DNA from: a virus
Strand: one strand, 5' to 3'
Length of the DNA stretch: 32,647 bases
Virus record (IMG/VR): IMGVR_UViG_3300045742_000129
Location: 1 to 32,647 of that record
Shown here: piece after piece, positions 1-7,268 of the stretch
Numbering within the stretch: position 1 is the first letter of the stretch
Layout: the number at the start of each line of letters is the position of its first letter
Made by a program: the position numbers and the translations under genes
The notes under the pieces: generated by a model
The model's input: the letters and a program-made list of their open reading frames with translations, nothing else
Databases searched by the model: none
What the model was told of the DNA's origin: nothing

Positions 1-6
1 CGCGTC

Positions 7-231
7 GTGATCGATGAGGGCTGGATGATCGGCTGGTTCGCCAACGCCATCATGGCGGGAGTGGACAGCGTGAAGCGGTGTGAGGAGGCCGAGCGACTCG
101 TCGCTGAGGGCATCATCGCCTTTGACCTCACCCGCCAGTACGTCGGGGGTGACGTGCTCCCCAGCCACGATGGTTGGTCCCATCACGACTGGTGCCAGAA
201 GGCGGAGAGGTTCCTCCGTGACCCGGCCTGA
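7..231 (+). CDS. hypothetical protein, possibly 5'-truncated
   Basis: A 74-codon reading frame from GTG at position 7. The frame is open to the window edge, so the true start may lie outside. I do not recognise the family. The product is small and soluble, rich in Trp, His and acidic residues, with no membrane segment or metal motif. Its last 14 bases overlap the next gene, whose Shine-Dalgarno sequence lies inside this frame, so the two are probably translationally coupled. Confidence is limited by the missing upstream context. Confidence 0.5.
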   Translation: MIDEGWMIGWFANAIMAGVDSVKRCEEAERLVAEGIIAFDLTRQYVGGDVLPSHDGWSHHDWCQKAERFLRDPA

Positions 232-631
232 CGAGACGCCCGAACTCATCGAGAAGCGCAAGATGTACGTCGTCGTGCGCGGCGATCTGCCGTCCGGCCT
301 GCGCGCCGCTCAGGCTGGCCATGCTGTGGCCGAAGCCTGCCTACGGATGCCCAACACCGCCGACCTCTGGCACACCGATGAGGACGGCAACTACCTCATC
401 ATCTTGGAGGTGGACGACGAGAAAGCGCTGCTCGACGCGTACCACCTTGTCAAGTCCTACGACATCCGCCGGGAGTTGTTCCGTGAGCCGGATCTCTCCC
501 TGGAAGCGACGGCCTTCGCCTGCCTCCCTTCCCCCGAGTTGAACCACGTCCTCTCCCACCTCCCACTCGCCTACACCAAGCGCCGCTGGGGCGCTCGGTT
601 GCGCCGCTACTTCGGAGTGATGCCGTCATGA
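218..631 (+). CDS. Pth2-like peptidyl-tRNA hydrolase
   Basis: 137 residues, starting at GTG 218 behind GGAGAGG with a 7-base spacer. An in-frame ATG upstream at 80 has no such signal and would overlap the previous gene heavily. Residues 16-40 (MYVVVRGDLPSG, then AAQAGHAVAEA) match the Pth2 core of VVR-DL followed by AAQ--HA. Residues 60-100 give the second strand and an FREPDL-LEATAFA segment where the family has its substrate-binding end. Pth2 enzymes release peptides from drop-off peptidyl-tRNA and recycle the tRNA. The length fits this small family (about 115-140 residues). In a phage with at least 34 tRNA genes and RNA repair enzymes a tRNA recycling role is coherent. The family call is fairly sure; activity is inferred. 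The stop overlaps the next start (ATGA). Confidence 0.75.
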   Translation: MTRPDETPELIEKRKMYVVVRGDLPSGLRAAQAGHAVAEACLRMPNTADLWHTDEDGNYLIILEVDDEKALLDAYHLVKSYDIRRELFREPDLSLEATAFACLPSPELNHVLSHLPLAYTKRRWGARLRRYFGVMPS

Positions 632-1344
632 CCCTCGTTCAGCCCTGCTGCGCCGACTTCGGCGACTCACCCATGGAGTCTCCCGTCACGGTGACCTACA
701 TCGACGCCCCTGAGTCCTGGGAGGGCGTGGCCGCCGTGGTCAACTCGATGCGCTACTCCCTTGAGGGTCAGGGGTTCGCCATGACCTCAGTGGTTGGTGG
801 CATCGCAGAGGGCGGCGGCCTTCAACTCACTGCCGAGTTGGAGACGCTTGATCCGTGCCCGGCCAAGAAGCGCGAGGTCAGGCAACTCACCGATCGGCTC
901 GCCCATTCCCGCGAGGGCGTGGTGGAGATGTTGCTGCCCGAGCGCCCTCAGTGGGTCAACGATGACAAGTTCATGCAGGGCGCCTATGCCGAGTGGGGCC
1001 GCATCGCCAACGTGCTCTCGGGCCGCATCAAGCGCGACGGACCGAAGTTCACGGCCAAGATCGAGAAGGTCACGGTTACCCCGCTGGACGAGGCGGGTGC
1101 GCCAATCCCCCAGCACCTCACTTTCGAGGAGCACGCCTTGATCCAAGCGCTTGGCGATTGCGCTTCCGCCTACTCCACCAAGGTGGTCGGCGACAACGAT
1201 CGAACACGAGAGCACGACATCAACGAGTTCGTGGGCCACATCCACGACCTGCAGGCTCGGGTCATGATGCAGGCCGCTGCCCGCCTGTACCCGGACAAGT
1301 ACCGTCTCGCTGGCGGGACCCTCGCTGAAACCAAGAACTCATGA
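628..1344 (+). CDS. hypothetical protein
   Basis: 238 residues, starting at the ATGA overlap with the Pth2-like gene. I do not recognise a named family. The C-terminal third (about residues 195-232) is a predicted helical stretch with EHDINEFVGHIHDLQ and a following AAARLYPDKYRL segment. I have a general impression of this pattern from actinophage proteins of unknown function, but cannot name a function. No membrane segment, nucleotide-binding loop or zinc motif is visible. It sits in a run of genes overlapping by 4 bases (628 and 1341), so it is surely co-expressed with Pth2 and the SLOG protein. Confidence 0.65.
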   Translation: MTLVQPCCADFGDSPMESPVTVTYIDAPESWEGVAAVVNSMRYSLEGQGFAMTSVVGGIAEGGGLQLTAELETLDPCPAKKREVRQLTDRLAHSREGVVEMLLPERPQWVNDDKFMQGAYAEWGRIANVLSGRIKRDGPKFTAKIEKVTVTPLDEAGAPIPQHLTFEEHALIQALGDCASAYSTKVVGDNDRTREHDINEFVGHIHDLQARVMMQAAARLYPDKYRLAGGTLAETKNS

Positions 1345-1742
1345 GGCTCCTCGTTTGCGGCTCGCGCTTCTGGACCAACCGCGGTCACTTCGGTCTGGTG
1401 ATGCGAGGCTTCCTCGATCGCTACGGCTCCGACTTCGAGATCATCGAGGGATGCGCTCGTGGTGCCGACCAGATGGCGGAGAGGTTCGCCGAGCAGTTCA
1501 ACATCCCCGTTCAGCACTTCCCGGCGCGCTGGGACGACTATGGCCCCGCTGAGCGCTGGCGTGCTGGTCACGACCGGAACCGGGCGATGCTCGAACAGGG
1601 CAAGCCCGACATGGTGGTGGCCTTCAAGAGCGACCTCGACCCCAAGTTGTCCAAGGGCGGCACCGAGAACATGGTGAAGATCGCTCGTCAGTCTGGGGTC
1701 CGAGTCATGGTCGTAGCCGACGGAGCAGATCTACTACCGTAG
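1341..1742 (+). CDS. SLOG-domain protein (YspA/DUF2493-like)
   Basis: 133 residues, ATG inside a 4-base overlap with the upstream gene. The N-terminus MRLLVCGSR, the central IIEGCARGADQMAE and the following aromatic-rich WDDYG---RWRAGHDRNRAM are the signature of the YspA-like SLOG (Rossmann) proteins. These are thought to bind nucleotides or nucleotide-derived ligands. The length is normal for the family. Phages often carry one, but its role is not settled; a link to NAD- or nucleotide-based signalling or defence is inference. Its tandem stop (TAGTAG) forms part of a small perfect hairpin, CTACTA-CCG-TAGTAG, at 1731-1745. Confidence 0.8.
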   Translation: MRLLVCGSRFWTNRGHFGLVMRGFLDRYGSDFEIIEGCARGADQMAERFAEQFNIPVQHFPARWDDYGPAERWRAGHDRNRAMLEQGKPDMVVAFKSDLDPKLSKGGTENMVKIARQSGVRVMVVADGADLLP

Positions 1743-1778
1743 TAGCGACTCGACACCTGCGGCCGACGGATCTAATCG

Positions 1779-2873
1779 ATGGCTTACCCCGCCAAGGAAA
1801 TCCCACCACGAAAGACGGTCCGTCGGGGCCGTTCACCCATGCAGCGTCGAGTCCCGGCTGGGCAGGTGTCCGTGTCTGAGAAGGCGAAGAATGGTTTCGG
1901 TCCTGGCGGCAAGTTCAAGGTCTTGGCCCACACCCATCTCTACCCGCCGAACCACAACGCTGGCGCCGAGTGGATGCTCCATGCGTTGCTCCGCTACGGG
2001 CACGAGGTGCGTGGCTGGGACGTGCAGGTCATCACCGACCATCTCCCGGCGCGCTCCGACGAGTTCCAAGGGATCAAGGTCCGCCACGATCGGAATATCA
2101 ACAATCTGACGGTCGAGTATCGATTCTCCAACGCGATCATCACGCACCTCGATTGCACCAAGAAGGCGGTGCAGTTGGCGGCGCGCGCCGGACGCCCCGT
2201 GGTGCATCTGATCCACAACGACTCGCAGTTGGCCTTCCACAAGGTACAGCCGAACCAGTGTGCGCTCGCTGTGTTCAACAGCCAATGGCTGCTTGATGCC
2301 GTGCAGTGGCCCGGCCGGAGCACGATCCTGCATCCTCCGACCAGGGTGGAGGACTACGCGATCGAACCTGATGAGGATGCCTCGATGGTGACGCTCCTCA
2401 ATCTCATGGCCGCTAAGGGGTCGGCGACGTTCTACGAACTGGCAAGGCGAAACCCGTCGATCGACTTCCTCGGCGTCAAGGGTTCTTACGGGGTCCAAGA
2501 ACTCCCCCTGACGAACTTGGCCAACGTCGAGATCATGGAGAACCAGGCTGATGTGTCCAAGGTCTATCGGCGCACCAAGGTGCTGCTGATGCCGAGCCAC
2601 TACGAGTCATGGGGTCGTGTCGCTGTCGAGGCGGCCTGCTCGGGCATTCCTTCGATCTGCGCCCCGACTCCTGGGTTGCGCGAGGCTGGTGTCGCTGCAG
2701 CCTTCTGTGACCCCGATGACTATGAGGCTTGGAGCAAGGCCCTGCGGCGCTTGGTGCGAGGCGAGAAGGCGTGGACGGAGGCGAGTGGGATGGCCAGGGA
2801 ACGGGCGTTGGAGTTGGACAAGTTGGTAGACCAGCAACTCGCCGAGACGGCCGAGATGATGGAGTCGCTGTGA
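1779..2873 (+). CDS. glycosyltransferase, GT4-like
   Basis: 364 residues with a GT-B layout. A basic tail (1-45) is followed by the N-terminal strand KVLAHTHLYPP and a Gly-containing loop NAGAEWMLHALL (60-71), typical of GT4 enzymes. The C-terminal domain has the EX7E-type motif MPSHYESWGRVAVEAACSGIP (271-291; E276, E284) and then APTPGLREAG, the nucleotide-sugar binding part. It should transfer a sugar from an NDP-sugar; the acceptor is unknown. It lies next to a sulfotransferase-like gene and a methyltransferase. That suggests a cassette decorating a phage or host surface polymer, DNA or a small molecule. The start ATG has no strong SD, but the frame and family length fit. Confidence 0.85.
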   Translation: MAYPAKEIPPRKTVRRGRSPMQRRVPAGQVSVSEKAKNGFGPGGKFKVLAHTHLYPPNHNAGAEWMLHALLRYGHEVRGWDVQVITDHLPARSDEFQGIKVRHDRNINNLTVEYRFSNAIITHLDCTKKAVQLAARAGRPVVHLIHNDSQLAFHKVQPNQCALAVFNSQWLLDAVQWPGRSTILHPPTRVEDYAIEPDEDASMVTLLNLMAAKGSATFYELARRNPSIDFLGVKGSYGVQELPLTNLANVEIMENQADVSKVYRRTKVLLMPSHYESWGRVAVEAACSGIPSICAPTPGLREAGVAAAFCDPDDYEAWSKALRRLVRGEKAWTEASGMARERALELDKLVDQQLAETAEMMESL

Positions 2874-3514
2874 CGAGCCATCGCTTCATCATCACCGGGG
2901 TGGGGCACTCGGGGACTGGATGGTGCTACAAGGCCATGAACTGGCTCGGGTACGCATGTGGTCACGAGTGGGTCTACAACTTCCGTCCTGAACACCGTTG
3001 GGCTGGACTCCGCGGCGACAGCGCGTGGCCAGCCGCCGTGCTGATCGATACCTTTCCGCCGGAGTGGCCCATCGCCCATCTCGTGCGTGACCCGATCAGG
3101 GTGATCACCTCTCTACACACGTCGGGTTTCACCAACCGCAAGTTGGAGAACACCCCGTACATGAAGTACGTCCGTGCTCGGCTCCCCGCCATGAACCAGA
3201 TCAGGGACGACCTGACGCGGGCTGTCGCCTTGGTGTGGATGTGGAACCGGGTGGTCGAGCAGAAGTCCGAGGGGCACTTCTCCCGGCGCTTTCGCATCGA
3301 GGACATCAGTACCGACCCTGAGGCGCTGGTGAGGTTCTCCACCTTCTTGACCGGCGTCGTACCGTCAACCAAGGTGGCAGAGGAAGTCTTGGAGATCATC
3401 CCTCGCAACTACAACACTCACCGGCGGGGGTCGGTCGTGTGGAGCAACTTGCCGGAGGGCATGTGGCGCGACCGGCTGGTTGAGATGACTCTTGAGTACG
3501 GCTACACGGCCTGA
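2870..3514 (+). CDS. sulfotransferase-like P-loop protein
   Basis: 214 residues from GTG 2870, which overlaps the glycosyltransferase stop (GTGA). The N-terminus RFIITGVGHSGTGW (5-18) is a PAPS-type P-loop as in sulfotransferases. LVRDPIRVITSLHTSGF (71-87) has the Arg and Ser/Thr spacing of the 3'-phosphate-binding segment (R73, S81). Members move sulfate from PAPS to a sugar, lipid or protein acceptor. It is somewhat short for the family, and the C-terminal part is not distinctive. Context between a glycosyltransferase and a methyltransferase favours modification of a glycan. Sulfotransferase-like kinases remain an alternative. Confidence 0.7.
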   Translation: MTSHRFIITGVGHSGTGWCYKAMNWLGYACGHEWVYNFRPEHRWAGLRGDSAWPAAVLIDTFPPEWPIAHLVRDPIRVITSLHTSGFTNRKLENTPYMKYVRARLPAMNQIRDDLTRAVALVWMWNRVVEQKSEGHFSRRFRIEDISTDPEALVRFSTFLTGVVPSTKVAEEVLEIIPRNYNTHRRGSVVWSNLPEGMWRDRLVEMTLEYGYTA

Positions 3515-3523
3515 GGAGGAATC

Positions 3524-4192
3524 GTGGACATCGATGACATCACCAAGGCATGGGACGAGGTGGGACGAACCGACAATGCTCAGCGGGCCATCCATCCGAC
3601 CGGGGGCATGACTCCCGCTGACTACGAGGCTTCGGGGCGCGCTCAGGCCCAGCAGGTCAGCGAACTCATGTGGACCTACTGCATTCCCCACGTCCCCGGC
3701 GAGCCGAGGGTCGCCGACTTCGGCTGCGGTGATGGTCGAGTGTTGAAGTACGTCGCTGAGGAGTTCTCTGATTCCTGGGGTGTTGATGCCTCATCGGCGA
3801 TGTTGGAGAAGTTGGTCGATCGGGTGCCGGGAGTGATGACGGTGCAGTCCGATGGCACCGACGGTGAACTCGATGACCTCGGCGCCGACTTCATCTACTC
3901 GCTGGCCGTGTTCATCCACCACGACATCGATGGAGGTCGAAGGTTGATTCGCGGTCTGGCGAATGCCGTCAACCCCGGAGGCTTCCTGGCCTTGCAGATC
4001 CCATGCTACGAGATTGCCCGTGAGCGCTCGGCGTGGAACGACGTGACCGTGTGGACTCCGAACCAACTCTTGTCTGCCATGAAGGTGGCTGGGTTGCAGC
4101 CCGTTGAGGTCCACACGTCCCCTGGGGAGTTCTCTTTCTCCAATGTGGGTGAGCACCACCACCGGATGCAGGTGTTCCGCAAGGGGGCCTAG
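3524..4192 (+). CDS. class I SAM-dependent methyltransferase
   Basis: 222 residues from GTG 3524, with GAGGAGGA just upstream. Motif I is VADFGCGDGR (63-72), followed by the acidic strand end WGVDAS (85-90) that binds the ribose, and a GADFIYSLAVFIHHD motif IV region. The class I methyltransferase call is secure; the substrate is not. A KAWDEVGR N-terminus and the helical HHDIDGGRRLIRGLANAVNPGGFL match small-molecule and sugar methyltransferases better than DNA ones (no DPPY or NPPY). It probably acts with the two genes before it. Its end overlaps the convergent whiB gene by 4 bases. Confidence 0.85.
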   Translation: MDIDDITKAWDEVGRTDNAQRAIHPTGGMTPADYEASGRAQAQQVSELMWTYCIPHVPGEPRVADFGCGDGRVLKYVAEEFSDSWGVDASSAMLEKLVDRVPGVMTVQSDGTDGELDDLGADFIYSLAVFIHHDIDGGRRLIRGLANAVNPGGFLALQIPCYEIARERSAWNDVTVWTPNQLLSAMKVAGLQPVEVHTSPGEFSFSNVGEHHHRMQVFRKGA

Positions 4193-4446
4193 TAGTCCCT
4201 TGCCCTGCGTCGGCGTGCTTCCCTGCGTCGCTCCTCTTGGTCGAGGCCGCCCCAGATGCCGAACCGTTCACCGTTGTGGATGGCTTCATCCAGGCAATCG
4301 CTTCGCACTTGGCAGTTGGCGCAGATCGCCTTGGCTTGGTTTGCTTGGACCTGAGAGCGCTCAGGGAAGAACAGGTGGATGTCCTCGCCTAGACAGGCTG
4401 CATCATCTCGCCAGTCACCGAGTTGCTTCGCTCTGCGCCCGGCCAT
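4189..4446 (-). CDS. WhiB-family iron-sulphur transcription factor (1)
   Basis: 85 residues with the four WhiB cysteines C18, C42, C45 and C51 (C-X23-C-X2-C-X5-C), the GIWGG turn at 63-67 and a basic Arg-rich tail (72-83). WhiB proteins bind a [4Fe-4S] cluster and usually act by contacting the host sigma factor region 4, so this gene may redirect host transcription. It is the last gene of a minus-strand operon starting at the promoter near 5572. It begins 3 bases after the preceding stop, with AAGGAATGAGGC ahead of the ATG. A second copy lies at 21226. The WhiB call is secure. Confidence 0.92.
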   Translation of the reverse strand: MAGRRAKQLGDWRDDAACLGEDIHLFFPERSQVQANQAKAICANCQVRSDCLDEAIHNGERFGIWGGLDQEERRREARRRRARDY

Positions 4447-4449
4447 GCC

Positions 4450-4764
4450 TCATTCCTTGCGCCGACAGGCGCAGTTGCCCTTGCAGCCACCACCGGAGGC
4501 CGGACCCCCGAGGGTCTGGACCGGGGCGCTCATGGCTACCAGCCGGGTGAACTGCTCGGTGAGTTCTGGCCAGACCGATTCGAGCACCGTGCGGATCACA
4601 CAGGTATCACACGAGCAGCCGTACCCCTCGTAGGACTCGTCATACAGATCCAAGAGAGCCTTCTTGGCGCGCTCCTCCCCGGCGCCGAGGGCGGTCCAGA
4701 ATGCGTCGTCCCACATAGGGTTGGCAAGGGCCTTGTTGAGTTCGGGGAGGTGTTCCTCGGTCAT
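4450..4764 (-). CDS. hypothetical Cys-rich protein
   Basis: 104 residues, taking the internal ATG at 4764; a longer frame to 4896 would overlap the upstream gene and has a composition unlike protein. The middle has GCSCDTCV and the C-terminus GGGCKGNCACRRKE, six cysteines likely to bind metal. The N-terminal half is helical and acidic. I do not recognise the family. It sits between a zinc-ribbon mini-protein and WhiB in the same operon. Confidence 0.6.
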   Translation of the reverse strand: MTEEHLPELNKALANPMWDDAFWTALGAGEERAKKALLDLYDESYEGYGCSCDTCVIRTVLESVWPELTEQFTRLVAMSAPVQTLGGPASGGGCKGNCACRRKE

Positions 4765-4787
4765 TGGTATCCCAGCGTAGTGGTGAG

Positions 4788-4934
4788 TCAGTCGGAGTAT
4801 GAAGCAGCATTGCGGCGAGCACCGGCGGCACAGTGACAGATAGCAGTGACGGTCACTTCGTCGCGACGCAACCCGGTTCCCCCGCAATCCTCGCAACGAG
4901 GCGTCTTGTCCTTACCCTTCTTCTTGGCTGCCAT
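4788..4934 (-). CDS. zinc-ribbon mini-protein
   Basis: 48 residues, starting at ATG 4934 with AGGGGCATC upstream. A Lys-rich N-terminus is followed by CEDCGGTGLRRDE and CHC, resembling half of a DnaJ-type or small zinc-ribbon repeat (CxxCGGTG). It probably binds one zinc and a nucleic acid or protein partner. No function can be assigned. A 63-base gap separates it from the upstream gene. Confidence 0.55.
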   Translation of the reverse strand: MAAKKKGKDKTPRCEDCGGTGLRRDEVTVTAICHCAAGARRNAASYSD

Positions 4935-4997
4935 GATGCCCCTAAGTGTGTCGGGGCGGACGGTACTATCAAGACCGTAGCAAGGCAAGGCTTTGCA

Positions 4998-5360
4998 TCA
5001 AGATAGGGTCGTGTGGTCCTCGTCCCAACCGCAGGCATCGATGGCCGATTCGATGACCGCTTGATGCTCGTTCGGGGGAAGGGGAACGGCCTCCACGTTG
5101 AGGGTGAGCCACTTGAGGGCTTCCCACAGTTGGTCGCGCTCGGCCAGCATCTCTTGGAAGTAGGGGTGCTCGATCACCTTCTCCACGACGCGACGGCAGG
5201 CTTCGCCTTCGTCCATGTCGAGGAAGTCGATCCCTGAGCCGTCTGGGCGCTCCACGACCACATCACCTTCGATGACAATGGGGGCGGAGCGGTCCTTGCT
5301 GAGATCCTGCAGGGTTGCGGCGATGGCGGCGATGCGATTGAAGTCAAGGGCCTCAGTCAT
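4998..5360 (-). CDS. hypothetical protein
   Basis: 120 residues from ATG 5360, overlapping the end of the upstream gene by 8 bases. It is acidic, mostly helical in character, and starts MTEALDFNRIAAIAATLQDL. A DFLDMDEGEACRRVVEKVIEHPYFQEMLAERDQ stretch looks like a coiled or packed helix. No catalytic motif or membrane segment is visible. I do not recognise it. Alternative upstream starts would extend it across the neighbouring gene and are unlikely. Confidence 0.6.
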   Translation of the reverse strand: MTEALDFNRIAAIAATLQDLSKDRSAPIVIEGDVVVERPDGSGIDFLDMDEGEACRRVVEKVIEHPYFQEMLAERDQLWEALKWLTLNVEAVPLPPNEHQAVIESAIDACGWDEDHTTLS

Positions 5361-5517
5361 CGAGGCGCCGGACCTGATAGGTGGGGACGCGCGTGACGGT
5401 GGTGCCGCGCACATTGATGCGGACCCCCTCGGCGACGACCTCGTAGTCACCGTCAGGAAGTCGGGTGAGTTGTGCCTGGGTGTAGAACTTGCTGGGGTCA
5501 TGATCGGCTGTCGTCAT
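5353..5517 (-). CDS. small hypothetical protein
   Basis: 54 residues. ATG 5517 is chosen because GAGAGGA lies 6 bases ahead of it; an ATG at 5553 falls inside the promoter. The product is a short beta-rich protein (LPDGDYEVVAEGVRINVRGTT) without known motifs. It is the first gene of the minus-strand operon that ends in whiB, behind the promoter at 5552-5572. Confidence 0.6.
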   Translation of the reverse strand: MTTADHDPSKFYTQAQLTRLPDGDYEVVAEGVRINVRGTTVTRVPTYQVRRLDD

Positions 5518-5551
5518 GCTGGCTCCTCTCGTCGTGGATAGGTAAGAGGGC

Positions 5552-5572
5552 ATGATACATGTTGGGTGTGAC
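5552..5572 (-). promoter_or_regulatory. phage promoter P1 (minus)
   Basis: Read on the minus strand: GTCACACC, 7 bases, TATCAT. Same architecture as about a dozen other sites in the window. It drives the 5517-4189 operon and is back-to-back with the plus-strand promoter at 5580, their 8-mers only 7 bases apart. Confidence 0.85.
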
Positions 5573-5579
5573 GAGGCCC

Positions 5580-5600
5580 GTCACACCCGCCGGGTAAGGT
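5580..5600 (+). promoter_or_regulatory. phage promoter P2 (leaderless)
   Basis: GTCACACC, 7 bases, TAAGGT. The ATG of the nuclease gene starts 6 bases after the -10-like hexamer, so the transcript would have no 5' leader. Confidence 0.88.
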
Positions 5601-5606
5601 ACCCCC

Positions 5607-6473
5607 ATGCCTGACGAGTCCGTTCGAGAACGCCGACTGCCGAAGGGTCTGTCTCCGTCCTCGATGGACCTGTACCACCAGTGCCCCAAGCGCTTCGAGG
5701 TGCAGAAGATCGATGGCGGCTACGAGCCATCAGGCGAGGCGGCCTTGCTCGGGACCTTCGTGCACCGCATCCTTGAGTTGCTGATGGAGCACCCCCCCGA
5801 GGAGCGCACCATCGACACGGCCAAGGAGTGCGCCAAGAAGGCGTGGCTCGAAACGGTGATCGAGCCGGACTTCGTTCTTCTCGACCTCACCGAAGATCAG
5901 AGGCGGGCCTTCCGCTGGTCAGGGTGGCACTCGGTCGAGAACTACTTCGCCATGGAGGACCCGACCCAGGTTGAGGTCGAGTCCACTGAGGAGTGGGTCG
6001 AGTGCACGATCGAGGGCGTCAACATGCGCGGCATCGTTGACCGCCTTGATCGCTTCGGCGATGACCTCGTGGTCACTGACTACAAGAACGGCAAGGTGCC
6101 CGACCCCAAGTACCGGGCTTCCAAGTGGGAGCAGTTGAACTTCTACGCCGCCATGATCGATGAGATCAAGGGCGAGCGTCCGGCGTCGGGACGCCTCATC
6201 TTCACCGCCCATTCCGAGATCCTTGATACGGAGTTCACTGACAAGTCGGTGGACAACATCGTGACCAAGGTCCGGGCGACGTGGACCGCCATCGAGGAGG
6301 ACTTCCAGGGCCGCGGCTTCAAGACCAAGACCGGCCCGCTGTGCGCTTGGTGCCCCGTGATGCCGACCTGCCCGCCAGGTGCGGCCGAGGTCACCATGAG
6401 GATGCGGAAGGGCCGCGTGCGTGAGGACGCCCCCGGCTACGCCATGATCAAGGCGATGCAGCAGGCAGGCTGA
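5607..6473 (+). CDS. PD-(D/E)XK nuclease, Cas4/RecB-like
   Basis: 288 residues, leaderless ATG. Motifs in order: C26 (LYHQCPKRF), GTFVH with H53, GIVDRLD with D145, VVTDYKNGK with D158 and K160, the QLNFY motif (Q177), and a C-terminal cysteine triad C246, C249, C255. One N-terminal plus three C-terminal cysteines is the layout of the [4Fe-4S] staple of Cas4 and AddB/RecB-type nucleases. It should process DNA ends during replication or recombination. It lies close to SSB and an HNH nuclease. All catalytic residues are present. The 3' end overlaps the convergent HNH gene by 26 bases. Confidence 0.88.
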   Translation: MPDESVRERRLPKGLSPSSMDLYHQCPKRFEVQKIDGGYEPSGEAALLGTFVHRILELLMEHPPEERTIDTAKECAKKAWLETVIEPDFVLLDLTEDQRRAFRWSGWHSVENYFAMEDPTQVEVESTEEWVECTIEGVNMRGIVDRLDRFGDDLVVTDYKNGKVPDPKYRASKWEQLNFYAAMIDEIKGERPASGRLIFTAHSEILDTEFTDKSVDNIVTKVRATWTAIEEDFQGRGFKTKTGPLCAWCPVMPTCPPGAAEVTMRMRKGRVREDAPGYAMIKAMQQAG

Positions 6474-6990
6474 TGTCGTTGCGCTTACCGAGGGCCTCGT
6501 AGTCCTCATCGCCCTCTCGAACAACGAGGCGCAAGATGCGTGCCTCGTCGGGGTTGTCCTCGACCCACCCGTTGCACGGGTTGCACGCTGGGACCAGATT
6601 GTCCGGGTTGCGAAGGCTCCCCCCAGCCGAGCGCTTGCGGAGTTCGTGCAGTCCTTGGATCGTGCCCATGCACCCCGTCGAGCCGTTGAGGCCGTGGCGG
6701 TGCAAGATCGGACCGATCTCGCACTTGCGCCCCTCTGCCTTCATGGCTTCGATCATGGGGATGCGCTCCTCGGTCATGAACCGCTGACGCTCGTCAGAGC
6801 GTGGGGCCAACTCGGTGGTTCGTTCCAACTCGGTAGTGCGTTCCAGTGCGGTGCCTCGATGCAGGTGCGCCGTTGAACGCAGGGGCGTCTTGGCGCGCAA
6901 TGGATCTCCCCGTTGGAGGGGGGAGGACGATTCAAGTCCCTTGCCTGGCTTGAGGCCCGTCTTGCGTCGCAGTGGTCCAGAGCGCTTCAC
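6448..6990 (-). CDS. HNH endonuclease
   Basis: 180 residues. A basic N-terminus with short repeats (two copies of LERTTEL, residues 49-61) is followed by an HNH domain. The paired cysteines are C90 and C107, then GLHELRKRS with H115, NPDNLVPACNPCN with N131, and C136/C139. This is the common phage HNH fold that binds zinc and a catalytic metal and nicks or cuts DNA. Near portal genes such nucleases often help packaging; here it sits at the end of the ssb-side operon, so its role could be packaging or homing. The ATGA overlap with the upstream zinc protein supports the start. Confidence 0.85.
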   Translation of the reverse strand: MKRSGPLRRKTGLKPGKGLESSSPLQRGDPLRAKTPLRSTAHLHRGTALERTTELERTTELAPRSDERQRFMTEERIPMIEAMKAEGRKCEIGPILHRHGLNGSTGCMGTIQGLHELRKRSAGGSLRNPDNLVPACNPCNGWVEDNPDEARILRLVVREGDEDYEALGKRNDISLPAASP

Positions 6991-7202
6991 CAGCGGTCCC
7001 TCGATCGTTGGCCGTGTGTCGCTTCATGCAGGGGCAAAGGGAACCAGCCCCGGTAGTCTCCGGTGTCCCGGTTCACCAGCATCTTCCATGTCTGGCCGCA
7101 GTGCTCGCAGAAGCACAACTCGGGGTCGAAGGTCATGCCGTAGGAGTGTGAGCAGTCCTTGACGGGCGGGATCTGGCCGCTACCGCGGCCTCGTCTACTC
7201 AC
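6987..7202 (-). CDS. small zinc-finger-like protein
   Basis: 71 residues, GTG start just downstream of the SSB terminator. CFCEHCGQTW (around 30-39) and upstream Cys/His residues suggest one zinc site; no function known. No SD is visible for the GTG, so an internal ATG at 7136 is an alternative. It overlaps the HNH gene start by 4 bases and is probably transcribed with it. Confidence 0.5.
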   Translation of the reverse strand: MSRRGRGSGQIPPVKDCSHSYGMTFDPELCFCEHCGQTWKMLVNRDTGDYRGWFPLPLHEATHGQRSRDRW

Positions 7203-7221
7203 AGTCCACGAAGAACCCTAG

Positions 7222-7255
7222 GGAAAGAGGAAAGGGGCGGACCGAAGTCCGCCCC
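7222..7255 (-). terminator. intrinsic terminator after ssb
   Basis: On the minus strand, a perfect 9-bp stem GGGGCGGAC / GTCCGCCCC closed by a TTCG tetraloop and followed by TTTCCTCTTT. It lies 14 bases after the ssb stop. It is the only textbook rho-independent terminator I see in the window. Confidence 0.9.
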
Positions 7256-7268
7256 CTGCTCCTCATTC

